Under the pieces are notes generated by a model. The model was given only the letters and a program-made list of their open reading frames with translations, ran no database searches and was not told the DNA's origin. A DNA stretch of 64,000 nt, taken from NCBI GenBank assembly GCA_025642075.2, contig JAODUO010000890.1:1-64000 (forward strand), in the 5' to 3' direction. Below, piece by piece: positions 23,446-35,690 of the stretch (positions are counted from its first letter, which is position 1; every line of letters starts with the position of its first letter). The translations under genes were made by a program, and so were the position numbers. The stretch comes from Ridgeia piscesae (lineage: Eukaryota > Annelida > Polychaeta > Sabellida > Siboglinidae).

Positions 23446-25437
23446 CCATAACAAGATGTGTAACTTTAGTTTTGCATCTATATGCTTACATGTTTAATGT
23501 TGTTTTGTAAATGGCTGTATTGTAAATGCAATAGTTTGACAACTGTTGTGGTAGAATTATGGTAACATTGTGGAGTAACGACTACCCCTGGGGTTGTCAG
23601 ACAGCAGCCCTGAATCATGATCTTGGTTTGGATATTCATTTGGATATTGATTCTCTACCAACTCGAATAGAGATTCAAATAACTATTCTGATAACAATTG
23701 TAGTATTGATTAAATAGGTGATTTGGATATATGGATTTCATTTCTGCTTAGAATATTGGTTCAAATATTGGTTTAAATATTAGTTCATATAAGTTGTTTG
23801 AATATAAATTTGAATGTAAATTCCTATATGGATTAGAATATCAGTCTTCTCAGCTGAGAGCTAGATGTTCAAACCACTGTACTACTATGTACATCATATT
23901 CAAAGTCACTACAGACATGCCAGTTTTGGAACTGTAGTTGGTAGAAAGTCAAACTAAAGGGAAGTGATGAGAATTTAAAATTAGAGAAACAGCCTGATGC
24001 TAGCTATACAGTAGGTAGTTGAGACAGATAGACAGACCCCCCCTGCATTTGTAGACAAATCGTCACGTTTATGATAATATCAGCAGGGTGCCTTTGTGAT
24101 ATTTTTGAGAACAAAACTGTAGGATTGGATAAAAAATACAGCTGACGTCATTGTGGTAAAATGTGTTGTTTGCATACAGGGGTAAGATATGATAGCATGT
24201 TCACTTATAGAAAAAACCAAAAATGTTCAGTCCTCAAATTGGTCCTGATCACAATGACATTGTGTTTGACTGCCGTTCTTTGACTGGGTCAGCCGGTCAG
24301 ACATCCTTCCCTTTCCCAGACAGTTTCAACCAGACAAATTTAGCCGTTCGTTACCCAAAAATAACATTACCCACAATGACAATGCAAAACGAGGGCTTGA
24401 TCACCACTCAACATAGCCAATTTTTCACAGGAAATCTGACTTCGCACTCATGCAATCAACGTTTGGAATACGTCTGTGCTGTCAGAATGATTGCAGTGAT
24501 TACGTTATAAACTAAATTAGCCGCAGATTGAGGTATCGGTATTCTGTTTTGAGCCGATTGTCAAACATCCTGTTTTCTTCTGAGGTTCCCGTCTCGCTCA
24601 CGTGAGCCCAGGTACAACCAATCTCCCAGGATTTCCTTTTCTTTCAATCTAGAACCACCAGATGCGCCGTTAAATATAAACGTGGGCTTGCCACTCACGA
24701 GATAGGTTTGTTGCACAATCTTTCTGTCCGGCGAGATGTCACAGATTATGATATCAGGTGATCTTCAATCTTTTGATGTTGCTTCGAAGGTGGCCTAGAT
24801 TTTTGCTTTGCCCTGCACACATTATGTTAAAGTTTTTCTGTTAGACACCCAGTTAAACTTGCTAAATAGGATCGTTGTTATGATACGGTTATGTTAAATT
24901 GTACCAATTGCATAATTTCCAACACCTTTATCTCTGAAATATAAATCTTAACGTTCACTCAGCTGTATGAAAGGGTAATTGGCCATCTAGATGGGGTGGA
25001 TGTTTGTGTATGAATGTTCTTTCAACCAAAATAGTAAAACAAATAATTCCTCTACACAAACCAGTTTTCCTCCAATCAAAGACACTGCACAAATGCAGAG
25101 GAAACGAAGAAACTAACTAATTGGGGAATGAGGACCTATAGAACCAGTAATCCAGGTGGCGCCATTATGCAACTCGGGCCACGTGCCGTTAACCGCCAGA
25201 GTCCCACTATCTCGTTACATTGCATTCACTAATTATATCCAGCATTTGTTAACACATGTGGATATGCCTTATAATTATAACAGTTGGTGTCTAAAAACTT
25301 CAAAGATGAACTGAAACCAAAATTAAACAGCGCACGTGCGCGCATAAATAATGTGAATACGTCACAGACCTGAGTTGCCAGCAATGCTGTCGGTTCCCCA
25401 CAGATGTCTGTGGAGGGTGGAGAAAAGGAACGTTTTA
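23446..25437. other. Unique AT-rich DNA, no supported gene
   Basis: About 23600-23850 is rich in GATTC/AATATTGGTT-type degenerate repeats. A 95-codon plus-strand frame beginning with ATG at 24223 (MFSPQIGPDHNDIVFDCRSL) has no recognised domain and no splice support, and is not called. Confidence 0.35.
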
Positions 25438-26186
25438 AGAAGTATTTGGTGAGGAGTAGGTTGAAATGGGCCGGTCACATGGAAAAAATGGGTCGTGAAT
25501 AAGTAGTAAAGAGACCAGATGCCCAGAAAGTGGAGGGGAAAAGGAGGTGAGAAAGACGGAGACTGCAGTGGGAGGACTGTGTTAAAGAGATACTCCAGGC
25601 AGTGAGAGGTTAACAGTAGTAACTGTGCACAAGGATCTTTAATAAACAATTAGTTGTAGTTTAAAGGTATCAAAAACATGCTATCTTAGATTCAGGGCGC
25701 TGCCATCTTGAGACATATGCGCCAGTGACGTAAGCCAAATCGTTTACGTCACTGGCGCATTGTTGAAAAAGGCAAGGATTGCGGAATCTTTGCTAATAAT
25801 TGTGATTGTGACGTAAGCAATCCACGACGTACTGGATACATCAAATACCATTGGACAGACATAGGATGTTCGAACGTGCATGCGCCAGTGACGTATGCGG
25901 TTTACGTCACTGGCGCAAAAGTCTCAAGATAGCAGCGCCCTGAATCCAATGTGGACTGTTTCTGATACAATTATACTATAATTAATTGTTTATTAACGAT
26001 CTTTATGCACAATTACTATGCACAACCAATATATTATACAGATGTAAGTAAATTGTGTAAATCTCTCACTGACTGGAGTATCCCTTTAAGGGAGCTCTGG
26101 AAAGAATGGGAGGAGAATGGGGAACAACAGCAACAGATACAAGTTGGAGACTGTTTAGGAGACAGGACGTAGTGAGAGAAAAGTGA
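25438..26186 (+). pseudogene. LINE C-terminus fossil, interrupted by a palindromic element
   Basis: Before the insertion, a plus-strand frame reads RSRLKWAGHMEKMGRE and, further on, RRRLQWEDCVK. After the insertion (from about 26090) it resumes as GALERMGGEWGT, then SWRLFRRQD and a stop at 26184-26186. The LKWAGHxxRM and WEDCVKxDL style is characteristic of the C-terminal region of LINE proteins. Two in-frame stops precede the insertion (TAA after MGRE, TGA after GKRR), so the copy was already decaying or has decayed since. If the insertion plus one TTAA is removed, the reading frame joins in phase. Confidence 0.75.
25582..26089. mobile_element. Palindromic (foldback) DNA element flanked by TTAA, inserted in the LINE fossil
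   Basis: 508 bp including the flanking TTAA. The left end is TTAAAGAGATACTCCAGGCA and the right end GACTGGAGTATCCCTTTAA. The arms are long inverted repeats of about 150-190 bp sharing GATACTCCAG-CAGTGAGAG. They also share AAxGATCxTTAATAAACAAT, TTCAGGGCGCTG-CATCTTGAGAC and TGCGCCAGTGACGTA. Each arm itself ends in a hairpin, at 25718-25759 and 25881-25917, so TGCGCCAGTGACGTA occurs four times in alternating orientation. There is no coding capacity. A TTAA duplication is the hallmark of piggyBac-type insertion, but the superfamily is inferred from that alone. Confidence 0.85.
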
Positions 26187-26538
26187 GTAAAGAATAGACA
26201 AAGAAAAAGACAACAGTCACTTTGTCCAACCTCACCCCTGACGACAAGGACACCAAGAGGAGAAAAGGTCTATGCCAGGGTAGAAAAAGTTCGCCTAGAT
26301 GAGGGGGTAAATATGTATCCTTTCGTGCACAGTGTCAGTTATTGCCCCAGAATGAAATAGCAAAAATAATCTACAGTACTACACAGAAAACTATTCATAC
26401 CTTGAGCATGGCCAGTGTTTGCCGAAAACAGAATGTCAACACTGCCTCTGTGGTTTGTGCTTTGCTGGTGTTCCGTTCTGTTCAAGTTGATTTTCAAACA
26501 AAAAATTTAACATTAACCCTAGGATTAAAAAAATTGAA
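26187..26538. other. Sequence between the LINE fossil and a MITE
   Basis: Purine-rich DNA (about 26187-26280) that may still be LINE 3' sequence, then unique DNA. No gene seen. Confidence 0.4.
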
Positions 26539-26771
26539 GGGCTTTATGCAGGATAATTGTTTTGCCAGTCACACCTTGTTTTGGTATAGAAATGGGATGT
26601 AAACTCATACATATACAAGCCAGTTGTATGTGCTTTATGATCTAAAATAAACAGCAATCACATTTTCAAGCCATAACTGACAATATATATGAACTTTGAA
26701 GACTTTTACTCCTTCATTTATTTACCTGACCACCGATATTTCTACCCATCCATGGGTCTGTGCATAAAGCT
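26539..26771 (+). mobile_element. MITE, GGCTTTATG family, copy 3
   Basis: Starts GGGCTTTATGCAGGATAATT and ends GGGTCTGTGCATAAAGCT. It shares TTGCCAGTCACACCTTGTTT, CATATACAAGCCAGTTG, TAACTGACAATATATATGAA and ACCACCGATATTTCTACCC with the other copies. It is shortened near its right end, where the CCCGTCCAAATGACGGG hairpin is reduced. Confidence 0.8.
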
Positions 26772-27000
26772 GTGAGTACACACGATGGATAGATTCTCGT
26801 GAAACAGTCACTATGTGTGGACTGGCGTCAGGAAGTTGAACGAATCAGTTTACCGTTATCATCTGTCACGACCACTGGCTTTGACGGGGCCTTTGTCAGT
26901 GAGGCCATATCGTGTGTGTAAACAAATGTAAGATATCGTGATTGTGAGCCAGGTATACCCGTGTAAAGCGTGAATATTTGACCCAATTAGGACCCCGCTC
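26772..27000. other. Short unique spacer, no feature seen
   Basis: About 230 bp of sequence before the candidate promoter; nothing recognisable. Confidence 0.35.
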
Positions 27001-27270
27001 CCAGGGCAAGAATCAGTCGAATGATAGAACATATAATTGGTCTAGCGGTCAACATGTCTGATGTATAGCGAGTGGTCAGCGATCTTGACCAGTGGAAGCC
27101 TTCGCAAGTGGACAAACTGGATTACAATTCCCGTGGATGTACGTACGGCTGTCGTGTTGGTTTAGTTCAGTCGGAGTATGTGACTATGTGTACAGTGTGC
27201 TGTGACTGTGTTCAGTTTTAGTAGTAAGTACTGTGGTCAAGGCATTGTGCTGACCGCTGAAAGGACACAG
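27001..27270 (+). promoter_or_regulatory. Candidate promoter and first non-coding exon
   Basis: An intermediate-GC stretch contains a TATA-like CATATAATTGG at about 27030 and a strong donor GGACACAG/GTAAGGACC at 27270/27271. No acceptor precedes it and there is no significant open frame, as expected for a 5' untranslated first exon. It lies about 16.7 kb upstream of the supported plus-strand start codon at 43979 and could belong to that gene. This is inference from sequence motifs only. Confidence 0.25.
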
Positions 27271-28173
27271 GTAAGGACCTGTTTGGTGTGTTGTATAATG
27301 TGTGTGGTAACAAGGTGGTACCTTGTTACCAGTCACAAGTGTAATTAGGTAACAGCGCTCTGTTTAGAGTACACAGTCAGTGATCTGTGCATGTCATTGT
27401 AATCACTGGTAATATTGTGCCTTGGACATGTGTGCTACTTGTCAATATTTCACATAAAGTTGCCACTACTTTGGTTAAACTCCTAATTAGTAATTCAGAA
27501 TGTGTCAATGAGTAATTGTATATTCAGAAAACGGGTGGTAAAGAAATTATGTCTCACATGTTATTTTATGTCTTGTTAGTGCCAGTGTAATATAATCATA
27601 GTGTATTAAGGTTCATATGTTAAAATAAATAAAAAATACTTACACCATAACATTCCCCTAAACATTGGTTGGTAACAAAATGGAAGAAAATGTACGATGA
27701 AACTAAAATAGGCCTTTCTGGTACTGTTGACCACAGTCATAGTATGGGTGTACTTTTGGTAGTAGTTTTTGACAGGTAAACAACTTCAAAACTAACCAAA
27801 CTTAATTAATTAAGGCATGGCAGATATAATGGAACTTGTTAAATCAAACCTTGGTCACTCACTAACTAGAAATGTGCCTATAATAATCCTAGCCAGGGGT
27901 CAAGGGACTGTTTCAGTAAGATACACAGGGCTCATGGATTCCACTGAATGTATGTTGCTGTTGTGTAGACAAGTCCTTTGAAGGTTTCGTGTTATCTGAC
28001 CTGTATGTTCTGTTGCGTAACTGTTTCAAAGAAACAGTTACATCATCTGATCACATGTCAAAGTGACAATTATTCCATTCTTCTGGCTAAATGGGGTTGT
28101 CTTGGTGAAGTTTGTCTTGGTACTGGTGATTCTTGGTGGCCTGGTGCATTGAATGCCCAGCATAGTGGGCCCA
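27271..28173. other. Unique AT-rich DNA, no gene seen
   Basis: No recognisable features. Confidence 0.4.
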
Positions 28174-28750
28174 TTGACAGACCATAAACTGACAAACTGA
28201 CATTGCTTCAATTTACTCAGTTATATAAAGGAGTGCAGATTAATGAATTAGCAGTAATTATAGTGTAGCTGAATACTTCCCAGGGAAGTCGGGTTGGTGT
28301 TCAAATGAACACGTCTGCCAGTTGTGACGTGCAATGTCTAGAAACTGAACTGTACATTTAGAAAATTACCTTTTAGTTTAAAATGTTATCTGAACATTAT
28401 TGTTTATTTACACTAAATGCATTTTTGAACCTGACTAACATGTAGCTAAAACTACATAATGTTGTGGTTGATTGACAGAGTAAACCGACAAACTGACATT
28501 GCTTCAATGTACTCAGTTGCCAAAAGGAGTAGCTGATTATTGATGCTAACACAAGGAAGAATTAGTAGTGTTTATAGTGTGCCTGAATACGTCCTAGATA
28601 AGTCAAGTTGGCGTGAAGTGCAAAACCTAGATACATAGCTGCACATTTAGGAAATAACCTTTGACTGTTTACAACTTGACCTTTTATTGTTTACTATTTA
28701 TACATTAAATGTGTCTTTGAGCCTGTAACATAGTTAAACACCACATTTTA
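28174..28750. repeat. Diverged tandem duplication of about 298 bp containing SINE-body sequence
   Basis: TTGACAG, ACAAACTGACATTGCTTCAA and the following sequence occur at 28174 onward and again at 28472 onward. The two halves align through GTACTCAGTT, GTGTxGCTGAATACxTCC, AACTGxACATTTAGxAAATxACCTTT and the TTTATTGTTTAC/ATTAAATG block. Each half includes GCTGAATACTTCC-AGxxAAGTC, which matches the body of the SINEs at 56.9 and 62.1 kb. The duplication is old, judging from many substitutions. Confidence 0.75.
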
Positions 28751-29775
28751 GAGTCAATACTGGCGGCAGTAAATGCAGCCCGCAGCTTGTGCAATTTTTT
28801 AACAGTGGAAAATATTTCTGTGGCTTGAACTCTGACCTTACAGCTTGTGGCGATTCACTCTTTAGAGGTTTAATGATGTGGCAAAGTTCTCGCCATTGAA
28901 ATAGATGAAAAAAAACCTGTGACATGGCACCCGCATTCACTACAGGAAATATGTCGATGTAAGAGGCATTAAATTGGTCAGGTAATGGCCGCGAAGTCAA
29001 ACTGCTAACAGTCACTAATGGTGAGTAATTTATGTTCCAATTAATGGGGTTATATATTCTGAGCTTGTTAGTTTAAATTGTGCAATCATCTTTCTAGTTT
29101 TTGTGGTCGTATGCTTTATAGAATTGGGTTAATTACATATTGATCAGGTTCAGTTAGGCCCTAAATATCAAGGTTCCTTAATGTTCATCTGTGGTAAATC
29201 AGTAACATGAACTATTGTATTTCTGTGTAATCTTGTTTGCATCTTTTGCTATGCTGTTGTTATTGATGAATGGTCATAATTGTTTCCAGAATAAAAGGTG
29301 TATGTAGCGTGAGGTATGTACAAAGAAATGTCAAATACCATGCTGGGCGTTTCAGATCTATTCTTACTTTTATGTAAACAAACAAGATGAATAGAAAAAC
29401 AGTTTATATGATCTTGGGAGTGAACTGAGAGTTTTTATTGATTGTTTTTTTCAGATGTCACGCTCTGATAAATGGAATAATCACAGAAAACAAACAATTT
29501 CATTTAATTGCAGAATCACCTATTTCAACATAATAAGACATTAAAGGTCACACAAATTTATATCAGTTTTTTTTGTTTTTACCAACTGTGTACAGGTTTT
29601 TTACTTGAAATAAATATATTCATATTTTGTTGATACATTTATAACAAGCTGTGATGTAATTACTGATAAACTGTAAATGAAGCAGTTTTATGAAGTTCTG
29701 TAAAACATGTAGGTATTTAATTTGTAAATTGTTATACATTGGTTCCATTTTAGAGTTCTCCTGAATCTGTTGTGA
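28751..29775. other. Unique DNA, no gene seen
   Basis: AT-rich; no supported exon or mobile element. Confidence 0.4.
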
Positions 29776-29831
29776 CAGGGGTGGGTGGGTGTGTGGGTGG
29801 GCGGGCCCATGTGTCAGTGGGTGGGTGTATG
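29776..29831 (+). repeat. GGGT/GTGG-rich short repeat
   Basis: GGGGTGGGTGGGTGTGTGGG, then GGGCGGGCCCATG and GTGGGTGGGTG. A potential G-quadruplex on the plus strand. Confidence 0.75.
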
Positions 29832-32410
29832 GGTTGTCTGACTACGGGAAAGGGATATCTCCGTGTGATCCCTCATGAGCACAATATGATTCCATAAATA
29901 GGTTGACAGTAAACTGCTAGAAGATTAATTTTCATCAGTCCTTGTGACTGTGAGTAGATGTCTTATATCCATGGGGGTGTTGTGTCACACAGATAAATAC
30001 CCCATCCATTTATGAAGTGCGTTGGGTGACGGCAAACGTATAACCCTAAGCTGTAGGTGGGAGTTAGACTCAAGTTGTAGTTTATTCATGTTTGGGCGTC
30101 AGCAGCAGTTGTCTGACCTTCCTTGTACATTAGCAGCAGTGAATTGAATTCAACGTCAGGCACCACTGATAGATTTCATTCATAAATCTGCGTTTCTTCT
30201 GTGCGCCCAGTCAAGGGTTGCTAGCTACCCAGTCCTGAGCGACTGGCTTTGTCACGAGCTCCACAAGGTATGTGTCAGTGCGTCAGTGGAATGTCACCTG
30301 TGTCGAGTCACTGCTGTGTCTGTAAGAGTCAACGACGCCGACGACAGTTAGCGGTTGTGAGGTCTATTGTGGAGACACAGGTGGATGCGGTGAGGGACTG
30401 TCAAGCTGTCATCTCAGGTGACATCTTATTGTCAGAGCTATACAGGTGGTGATAGGGGGGGTGGGGTAGGGAGGGTTGTGGATATGACCCCTAGTGTTAT
30501 CAATACTGGACAGGTAGGCATTGAATAGGGGATGGACCTTGCAGACTGGTGTTGCTAAGATGACTTGAAAATAGTATGATTAATCAACTTACATATACTT
30601 ATTTATGTAAGTGTGATACGCCTTAGTGATAAAAAAAACAATCTTAAGTTTTATGAGAAATTTGATGACACAGTTGGCAGATTGTCGTATCTATACACCT
30701 ACTTTAAACTTAATTCACAATGACTATATTGAATAACCTAAATTATGTGGTGTTCTGTGTTTTTGTTGGCAATCAGACAGTTAGTTATATGTACCCCCCA
30801 AAAATTGTGACTTTGTTAGTTGAATAAAACATTAAAAATCATTACACAGATATAATATAACAGTGATAATAAATGCTATTTGCCATGGGTTGATCTTTAC
30901 GCAGTGGCACATCCTAGTGTAAGTAGGATTATTGAATAAAGAGGGAGTACCTGTTAAACTCATCACCTGAGGACTTCAGGTTGTGATCTGGCGTGAGAGC
31001 TAGAGTGAATCGTATCTATGTGTCCTCTTGTTTATATAACCCAAGGTGACAGTGGATAAGCTGTAGGCCAATTGGGCCACTTACTAAAGGGCCAGATAAT
31101 TTGACATGATGTCCAGGGCAGGACACTGCATTTTGTTGATACCGTCTAACGTTGCTAATACAACCACCTTGCAATTACAGCCACTCAAATCCCGAATGCT
31201 TTGTGTAAGTGTAAGGTATTGGAATTGATTAGTCCTGCAGCTACGATCAATTAATTGCTGTCACTTTGGTGACAAACATAATGACGAGTTCTATGTGCAT
31301 TGTTTCATAAATCAACTTAAAACATTCTCATTAATTGAGTTATGCCTTTATGAATTACCTTTGTCTATATATAAATGTGTGTTATATAAATAGATAAAGT
31401 TGTTTATTTAATAGAAACATGCAAAGTTTGCTAAAATAATTGAGAAAGTGATTTTAATAATTCCAACAGATTACTTGTGGAAAGAATGACTACAGCGTTG
31501 AGATCCCACACCAGACTACTCCATCAGTTTGCTTGTTAAAATGTTACCAGATCTGGTCCAAATAATTAACTTGTTTGTATGGAGATTTCATCTGAACTAG
31601 AATGAGACATTGATACAAAAAAATATATCATGTTACAGGTGAATATGATAACTTGCTAATTGAATCTGAAACCGGACATGCAACAAAACCAAATGAAGGA
31701 TAGGTCATTAAGTGCAAGATTCAGTAGACTGAAATGTAGTTGTGGATTTTCATTGTTTTTGTACACGCTCTTGAATATGGTTTTTGCATCAGTAGACAAG
31801 TATTGAGTGCTTAGTGTTCTGTCGTGACATCAGAGTGGAACTTTACTGGCAGACAAGACAGGTGTTTATGTTCACACACTGGGCTCCTGTGTGTTATCTC
31901 TGAGATCAGTAACATTTAAAGTATACAATTACATCTACATTATTGTGGGAGCCACCTCAAAACAGCTGCCCAGGTAAACCACTGCATGAAACTGGTGATA
32001 TTTAACCTCTGACCTCCTGAACTGTGACTCACTTGCTGGGTCGACCTGTTAAACTGTGTGACATGCCCACATTCTTTACATTAAAGTCTTCGTAGACAAT
32101 CACAAATATATTGATGGGCTTATCACAGAATATGGTTACATACCATGCTCTGTGCATTTGTACAACTGTGAACTGAGGCATTGTAGAATAGACAAAATAT
32201 TGCAGGCTTTATATGTATAATTACAGCCAGATGACTTGAATGCTGGTGTTTTGTGGAGGGCAGCATGGAACATTCTGAATTATGTCCCATTACCTGCGGC
32301 TGTGCCCAGTATAACTGATATATGCTCTTACTGACCAGTGACACCAGATGAGGCAAAGTACAGATCGATTACACAGACAATGTCTAGGTGCAAGAACAGT
32401 CACAAGGGAG
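29832..32410. other. Unique AT-rich DNA with a short G-rich motif; no supported gene
   Basis: A G-rich segment at 30454-30475 (GGGGGGGTGGGGTAGGGAGGG) fits the G-quadruplex pattern. At about 30249-30450 a 67-codon frame with donor-like GACACAG/GTGGATG and CTCAG/GTGACATC exists but has no recognised domain. The rest is featureless. Confidence 0.35.
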
Positions 32411-32826
32411 CAGGGTTGGGCCGAAAGTACTTGTTACTTGTACTTGTTAGTACTCCAGTAGGGTTTTTCTCGAATACTCAATATTGTTTTTGGCTCATAG
32501 ATGATGAGGCACTTGTATTTATTAATCATTAAAATATGAATATTTATGGATACCTTACGTGTACTCTGAGAGTATTTACATGTATTTTATTTATTTACAT
32601 CAAACAATGAGATGGGTGGACATGCCTATGGATTCTACTTATATCATACAAAGTATATTAAATACTTATGCTTGAATACTTTCAAAAGTACTCATGCTAG
32701 TACCACAAAAGTACACATACTTGCTACGCCTACCATCTATGATGAAGTACTCACTATTCACACTCGTATATTTCGTAGTACTCGGTCATTAATTAAGTAC
32801 TTTATTGGGTAGTGGCCACAACCCTG
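32411..32826. mobile_element. hAT-like MITE with CAGGGTTG termini
   Basis: About 416 bp. The left end is CAGGGTTGGGCCGAAAGTAC and the right end is AAGTACTTTATTGGGTAGTG followed by GCCACAACCCTG, so the termini are inverted (CAGGGTTG-GGCC...AGTAC). The interior is dense in AGTACT/GTACTT words, which are self-complementary. CAGGG termini with GTACTT-rich subterminal repeats are common among hAT MITEs. No exact 8-bp target duplication is visible, and no protein is encoded. Confidence 0.68.
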
Positions 32827-33509
32827 ATGAGCCTGAATGCCTCCTCTAACGACAGAAAGCCTAACTAGAACTCGGCACACAAGAGCTGGATTCAATGCAG
32901 GGACTTTTTTTGTGGACAAATAAATACCAAAGGCTAAGACAAACTGGCAAATGTGCAACCTGTGGCCGGCCTTTGCCTGACATTCCTATATAAAGACGAA
33001 GGGTGGTTGCCACCTCAGGACAGTTTAAAATCTCAGCTTTTTGCTTTTGCAGTCTGTCACATGCTATTTGCACTAAAAAACATAAATGTCACCCGTTGAG
33101 TTGTCAAGTCACATTGGCTGTGCGGCTTTGAAAAAGGTGCTGTTTGGTGTAGACTTCATCGTGTGAGAACTCATACTTTTTGTCAAATGTTATGCTACTA
33201 TAAGTGGTAAATGTATGTCCATGTCAAAGGATATTCACTTAGAGTATTTGTTTGCGCATAATCATGCATGCAAATGCACTGTACCACATGCAGCCCAATG
33301 TGTTTTTCGTCACAGCTAGTTGATGTTACCGCTGTTTGTGGTTAACAGATCATACATAAATGTCACTTGTAAATATGTCAATGTTTCAGTGTCTGATTAT
33401 GTAAATATGTTGTACTATTGCAGATTTAGAAAGTTCTTCATAAAGTTCTGCATCAATCCTGTTGTTAACAAACTGTTTGACGAATGATTTAAAATCCATT
33501 TTACAGAAT
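32827..33509. other. Unique DNA, no gene seen
   Basis: No recognisable features. Confidence 0.4.
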
Positions 33510-33566
33510 GTTATTCACTTATTGACCAGTTATTCACTTATTGATCAGTTATTCACTTATCGACCA
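33510..33566. repeat. 19-bp tandem repeat, 3 copies
   Basis: GTTATTCACTTATTGACCA at 33510, with near-identical copies at 33529 and 33548. Confidence 0.9.
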
Positions 33567-35529
33567 CATATAGGTCATTGTTTATTATACAGCATAATTC
33601 ATAGGTAAACAGACCACTAACTAGGCCAGTTCTCATAGCAGGCTGTGGTTGCATTTGACTGGTTTATTTACCAGATCACTGACCCATTATACCTGCATTC
33701 TGTCCATTTGACCTGTTGGTACGTGCCAGCTAATTCTGCCAATAAAGTTCTGCTCGTTATGGCAATCTAACTGAATCAATACAGGTGACATAATTGGAGT
33801 GCCTAGACCCATAGACACTGTAAGTCAATATCCTGGTTCAAATGTTGACTAAAATATGTGAACACAATCAACGTTGATGGCAGATGTCAGTGTGATTGTT
33901 ATGGTCTGTGACACCGTCATGATTATTGCGTCTCGTGACAGGAGCGTGATTGTCTGTCACCAGACGTGTGATTGCTTCACATTGTCACTGTCTGGCCTAG
34001 TCATGATATCGAGATGCTAATGCAAAGATTTGTCTGTTGTTGAATTTAGTCTTTCTCTGTCAAGTGAGAGATGGTACAAATCCTTAGTTATTTTTCCATT
34101 CTGTCACATTTTCTTTTCTTCTTCCCAATCCTGCTAAATCTTCCCTCATACAATCATTTTATCTTAGTCATAGTCTTCCCTCTTCCCCCTCCTCTCATTA
34201 AAAAGTGTCTACTTCCTTCATAAATCATTATCCTCATTCATTCTGCTTCTCCAAATGGTTTCACAAACGCTCATAATTTTGCTCTTTAAATTTGGTTTTG
34301 CTCCTTAACAGTGATCTTGCATACTGAGAACTATCAGCACCAGGATGACACTGGAGACTTGCTGACATATCTGGGACGTGGGTGTCCTGAGTGATATGAT
34401 AAAAAATAGCAATTAAAAAAATCATAACTTTAACAATAGATTCACATTATGTTGATGGATTTTCTTCGTGAGCTTATTATCTCAGTGATATGGTCACAAA
34501 ACCAGCTTAGTCAAATCCTCACCCAACCTTCCTCCTGAAACTGTGAAACAGGCCTCCTCGGTCACATTTATTAAATATAGTTTTCTTTTTGTCAGACACA
34601 TTGCCCTCAATCAGCGGTGCTATTTTCCTGGTTGGTGGGATTATGTGCATGTTTTATGACAACATTCCAGGCCCAAATGCCTGTTATTTTCCCATGACGT
34701 TGGGTGTTAATGCTGCCTTGTTGCTGTGGCTGCTATTAGAGGAGTTTGTGGACTTGTTACTGAAGCTGCGTGCAGCAGTTTCTGTCCATTTACATATGAA
34801 AATAGATAAAATGGTGATGTGGTGTGTTTTGTAAAGCCGTTTACATTTTCAGCGCTGAGCAGTCGTCTGCTTTGGGCGACTGGTCAGTACAGGAGAGTGT
34901 GGACATTCCCCTAGAAACTACCTCCATCCCTAGGCATTTCCCCCCAGTGTTTCTGCCTTCATCGCAAGCCAGGGGTCATTGTGCTGCGCTACAGTACCCC
35001 TGGCTGATCGTCTCCGCAAACTGTAGAAGTGAGCGGAGTCGAACTATAAAATTATAGGAATTGACTTTGCAACCCACGCCAATTTGAAGGTGGATACATG
35101 ACTGGTGGAAACCCATTCACATCCTAAATAGTGCATGTAACATGAGCAACGTATGGCTGCATATGTGTGTGTGGGGGGGGCTACTTTACAAGAAGTAGAA
35201 AAGAGACAGATTGTCTCAACACCTTCACAAGGTCACACGTCTCCCTCCCACCTGGAAGCTACTGCCCACATGGTGGTGACAAGATCTGCAAATTGAGAGT
35301 TGCGCCCCTGAGTCACCTCAGGACACATGACGAGCCCGTGGCAGATATCACATGACACATTCTGAGGGAATAGCGGCGATGATTGACCAGATCCAGATTC
35401 GACCAATATCAGTCCACGATACCTACTCTCACTGTCTCAGCATTCGTTTAAAGAACTACACTTCAGTGGCTACTGTGGTATTTTCCAATTACTAAACAGT
35501 TTACAAAGTAATACGGACATTCCACACAC
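33567..35529. other. Unique DNA; a weak exon-like segment at about 34599-34830
   Basis: A pyrimidine-rich acceptor-like TTTTCTTTTTGTCAG ends near 34597. It is followed by an open, hydrophobic plus-strand frame (ISGAIFLVGGIMCMFYDNIP, then LLLWLLLEEF) to a stop at 34834. No donor or domain supports it, so it is mentioned rather than called. Confidence 0.3.
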
Positions 35530-35690
35530 GTGTAGATGCATGCATGTCTATGTGTGTGTATGTGCTTGTGTGTCTGTGTGTGCATATGCGTGTGTGTGGG
35601 TGTGTGTGTGCGTGCATGTGTGCACTGTGCATGTATGCATGCATATGTGCGTGCATACATTCATGCATGCATGCATGTGGATCACCGTTC
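35530..35690. repeat. TG/CATG-rich degenerate microsatellite
   Basis: Alternating TGTG, TGCATG and CGTG words, ending in GCATGCATGCATG. Frames on both strands are repeat artefacts. Confidence 0.85.

Noticed and set aside
34589..34834. Membrane-protein exon
   Set aside because: The frame is hydrophobic and has an acceptor-like tract, but there is no donor, no ATG and no recognisable family. It is mentioned only in the regional note.
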